This document shows, piece by piece, positions 62,390 through 64,000 of a stretch of 64,000 nucleotides of DNA; the first letter of the stretch is position 1; every line of letters starts with the position of its first letter. A model generated the notes under the pieces. That model ran no database searches and was not told the DNA's origin. It saw only the letters and a list, made by a program, of their open reading frames with translations. Position numbers and translations under genes: made by a program. The stretch comes from Schistosoma haematobium (Eukaryota > Platyhelminthes > Trematoda > Strigeidida > Schistosomatidae), in NCBI RefSeq assembly GCF_000699445.3, contig NC_067195.1, forward strand, positions 16,377,287 to 16,441,286. The letters run 5' to 3'.

Positions 62390-64000
62390 ATCTTGTATAA
62401 CTCCGCCTGTAGCTCTTCTAGAGTTACTGCCGGTCCCAAGCCCGGGTAAAGGAGGAGGGTTGGGCATGGGGTTAGCGTCCCCATCCCGTAGAAAACTAAC
62501 TCGCTAAAAAAACGCTTACCAGAAAAAATAATTCAAACCATTTTAACTCTGCCCTGAGAGTTAGAAGGTCTTCACTTAGAAGAATTATGACGCTTCATGG
62601 TGAAAGCCGAGTTCGTTCGGAAGTCACGAGGCCGATGCCCCTTCTAACAACCAGAGCAAAAATTTTTATAGGTACATGGAACGTTAGAACAATGTGGGAA
62701 ACCGGGAAGACCAGTCAACTTGCAACGGAAATGAGGAGATACAACTTAGCAGTACTGGGAATCAGCGAAACCCACTGGACCCAAGCTGGACAGAAAAGGC
62801 TAGCTACGGGAGAGATGCTGCTATACTCCGGTCACGAAGAGGAAAATGCTCCACACACTCAGGGAGTTGCTCTAATGCTGTCCATAGTAGCACGAAATGC
62901 ACTTGTAGGATGGGAATCCCACGGATCCAGAATCATCAAAGCATCATTCAAAACAAAGAAGGAGGGGATCTTAATGAATATTATCCAATGTTATGCACCC
63001 ACCAATGGTAGCAACGACGACATTAAAGATCAATTCTACGAGCGGCTGCAGTCAATCATAGAGAAGTGCCCAAGAAACGACCTCACCATTCTGATGGGAG
63101 ATCTAAATGCCAAGGTCGGAATAGACAACACTGGATATGAAGATATTATGGGACGACATGGACTGGGAGAGAGGAACGAAAATGGAGAAAGATTTGCAAA
63201 TTTGTGTGCATTCAACAAATTAGTCATAGGAGGCACAATATTTCCACACAAACGTATACACAAGGCTACATGGATCTCACCGGACCACACTACAGAGAAC
63301 CAGATAGACCATATTTGCATCAAAAAAATTCCGAAGGACAATGGAAGATGTGAGAACCAGGAGAGGAGCTGACGTAGCTTCAGATCACCACCTAGTTGTA
63401 GCCAATTTAAAACTGAAGCTAAAAAAGAACTGGACAAGTGGACAAACAGCACTACAAAGGTTCAATACAGCCTTCCTTCGAGATACTGACAAACTCAATG
63501 AATTCAAGATAGCTCTCAACAACAGATTTCAAGCCTTTCAAGATCTACTGAAGGAAGAAGAAACTACCATGGAGGACAACTGGAAAGGCATCAAAGAAAC
63601 ATTGACTTCAACGTGTCAAGAGGTTCTGGGCATAAAGAAACACCATCATAAGGAATGGATCTCTATAGAAACACTGGACAAGATCAAAGAAAGGAAGAAC
63701 AAGAAGACAGCAGTTAACAACAGCCGAACACGAACAGAGAAAGTCCAAGCACAAGCTGAGTACATGGAAGCAAACAAGCAAGTGAAGAAGAGCATTAAAG
63801 CCGACAAGCAGAAATATGTGGAAGAACTAGCAACGATGGCGGAAAAAGCTGCTAGAGAAGGAAATATGAAACAGCTCTACGATACAACGAAGAAACTATC
63901 AGGGAAATACAGTAAACCAGAGAGGCCGGTCAAAGACAAAGAAGGCAAGCCAATCACTGAAATTCAACAACAGCGAAACAGATGGGTAGAATACTTCGAG
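62390..64000 (+). mobile_element. RTE-clade LINE, 5' part, cut by the window edge
   Basis: The 5' leader has a GC-rich block (GGTCCCAAGCCCGGGTAAAG, GGAGGAGGGTTGGGCATGGG) unlike the surrounding DNA. A short frame 62,286-62,507 ends in KGGGLGMGLASPSRRKLTR and may be leader or a vestigial first ORF. The main frame starts at 62,587. The element continues beyond 64,000, where the reverse transcriptase should lie. Base composition is clearly richer in G+C than the flank, as expected for a recent insertion. Confidence 0.85.
62587..64000 (+). pseudogene. RTE-type endonuclease / reverse transcriptase polyprotein, N-terminal part, one frameshift
   Basis: Apurinic-type endonuclease for target-primed reverse transcription. 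Motifs in order: GTWNVRTM (Asn32), LGISETHW (Glu61), IQCYAPTNG, ILMGDLNAKVG (Asp/Asn, about residue 168), ENQIDHICI, and SDHHLVV after the shift. The first frame runs 62,587-63,372 (261 codons, ending NQERS). A +1 shift in the A7 run at 63,322-63,328 moves the true continuation (FRRTMEDVRTRRGADVASDH) to the second frame, which stays open from 63,329 to the window edge and includes a lysine-rich helical linker. One small indel is the only lesion seen, so it is either a young dead copy or a sequence error. Confidence 0.88.

Noticed and set aside
62694..63011. 105-codon second-frame open frame inside the RTE endonuclease
   Set aside because: Overlaps the conserved endonuclease frame and has no motif; a shadow.

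Overview
The window reads as genomic DNA of a blood fluke (Schistosoma; I cannot name the species). It is AT-rich. Both recognisable host genes carry introns of 31-39 nt at their 5' ends followed by kilobase introns, which is typical of schistosomes. The intergenic and intronic DNA is full of schistosome-type repeats: tRNA-headed SINEs with hammerhead ribozymes (the Sm-alpha type and two relatives), RTE and CR1-like LINEs, a Penelope-like element, Gypsy-type LTR elements and solo LTRs, and a Mutator-like transposase gene.

Layout. 1-3,483 holds no gene I recognise and one dispersed direct repeat. 3,484-14,928 (+) is an 11-exon gene for the ciliary WD40 protein CFAP52/WDR16, 656 aa, apparently intact. 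17,783-33,238 (-) is a convergent 12-exon gene for glucose-6-phosphate isomerase, 545 aa, apparently intact. Its introns contain LINE remnants, a Penelope-like element with perfect inverted arms, and an unusual 363-bp repeat that is also present in CFAP52 intron 10. 33,498-34,499 (+) has two unrecognised open frames, the first only 259 bp upstream of the GPI start and divergent from it.

36,300-46,640 is a transposon graveyard: a SINE with an intact hammerhead core (36.3 kb), a spliced Mutator-like transposase gene on the minus strand (37,298-39,794) whose last coding exons are split by a solo LTR (37,418-37,775), a Gypsy integrase remnant (43 kb), and a short LTR element with both LTRs, a target-site duplication and a decayed gag (44,895-46,635). 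46,641-62,400 is gene-poor, AT-rich DNA with microsatellites and SINE copies. From about 62,400 to the window edge lies the 5' end of an RTE-clade LINE with a recognisable apurinic endonuclease domain.

The two host genes are unrelated in function (motile cilia and glycolysis/gluconeogenesis) and merely adjacent. The most interesting signal is at the RNA level. At least three SINE families, plus possibly the Penelope arms, carry hammerhead motifs. In the best copies of the three SINE families, the bases that form stem III are a self-complementary octamer, which suggests cleavage as a dimer.
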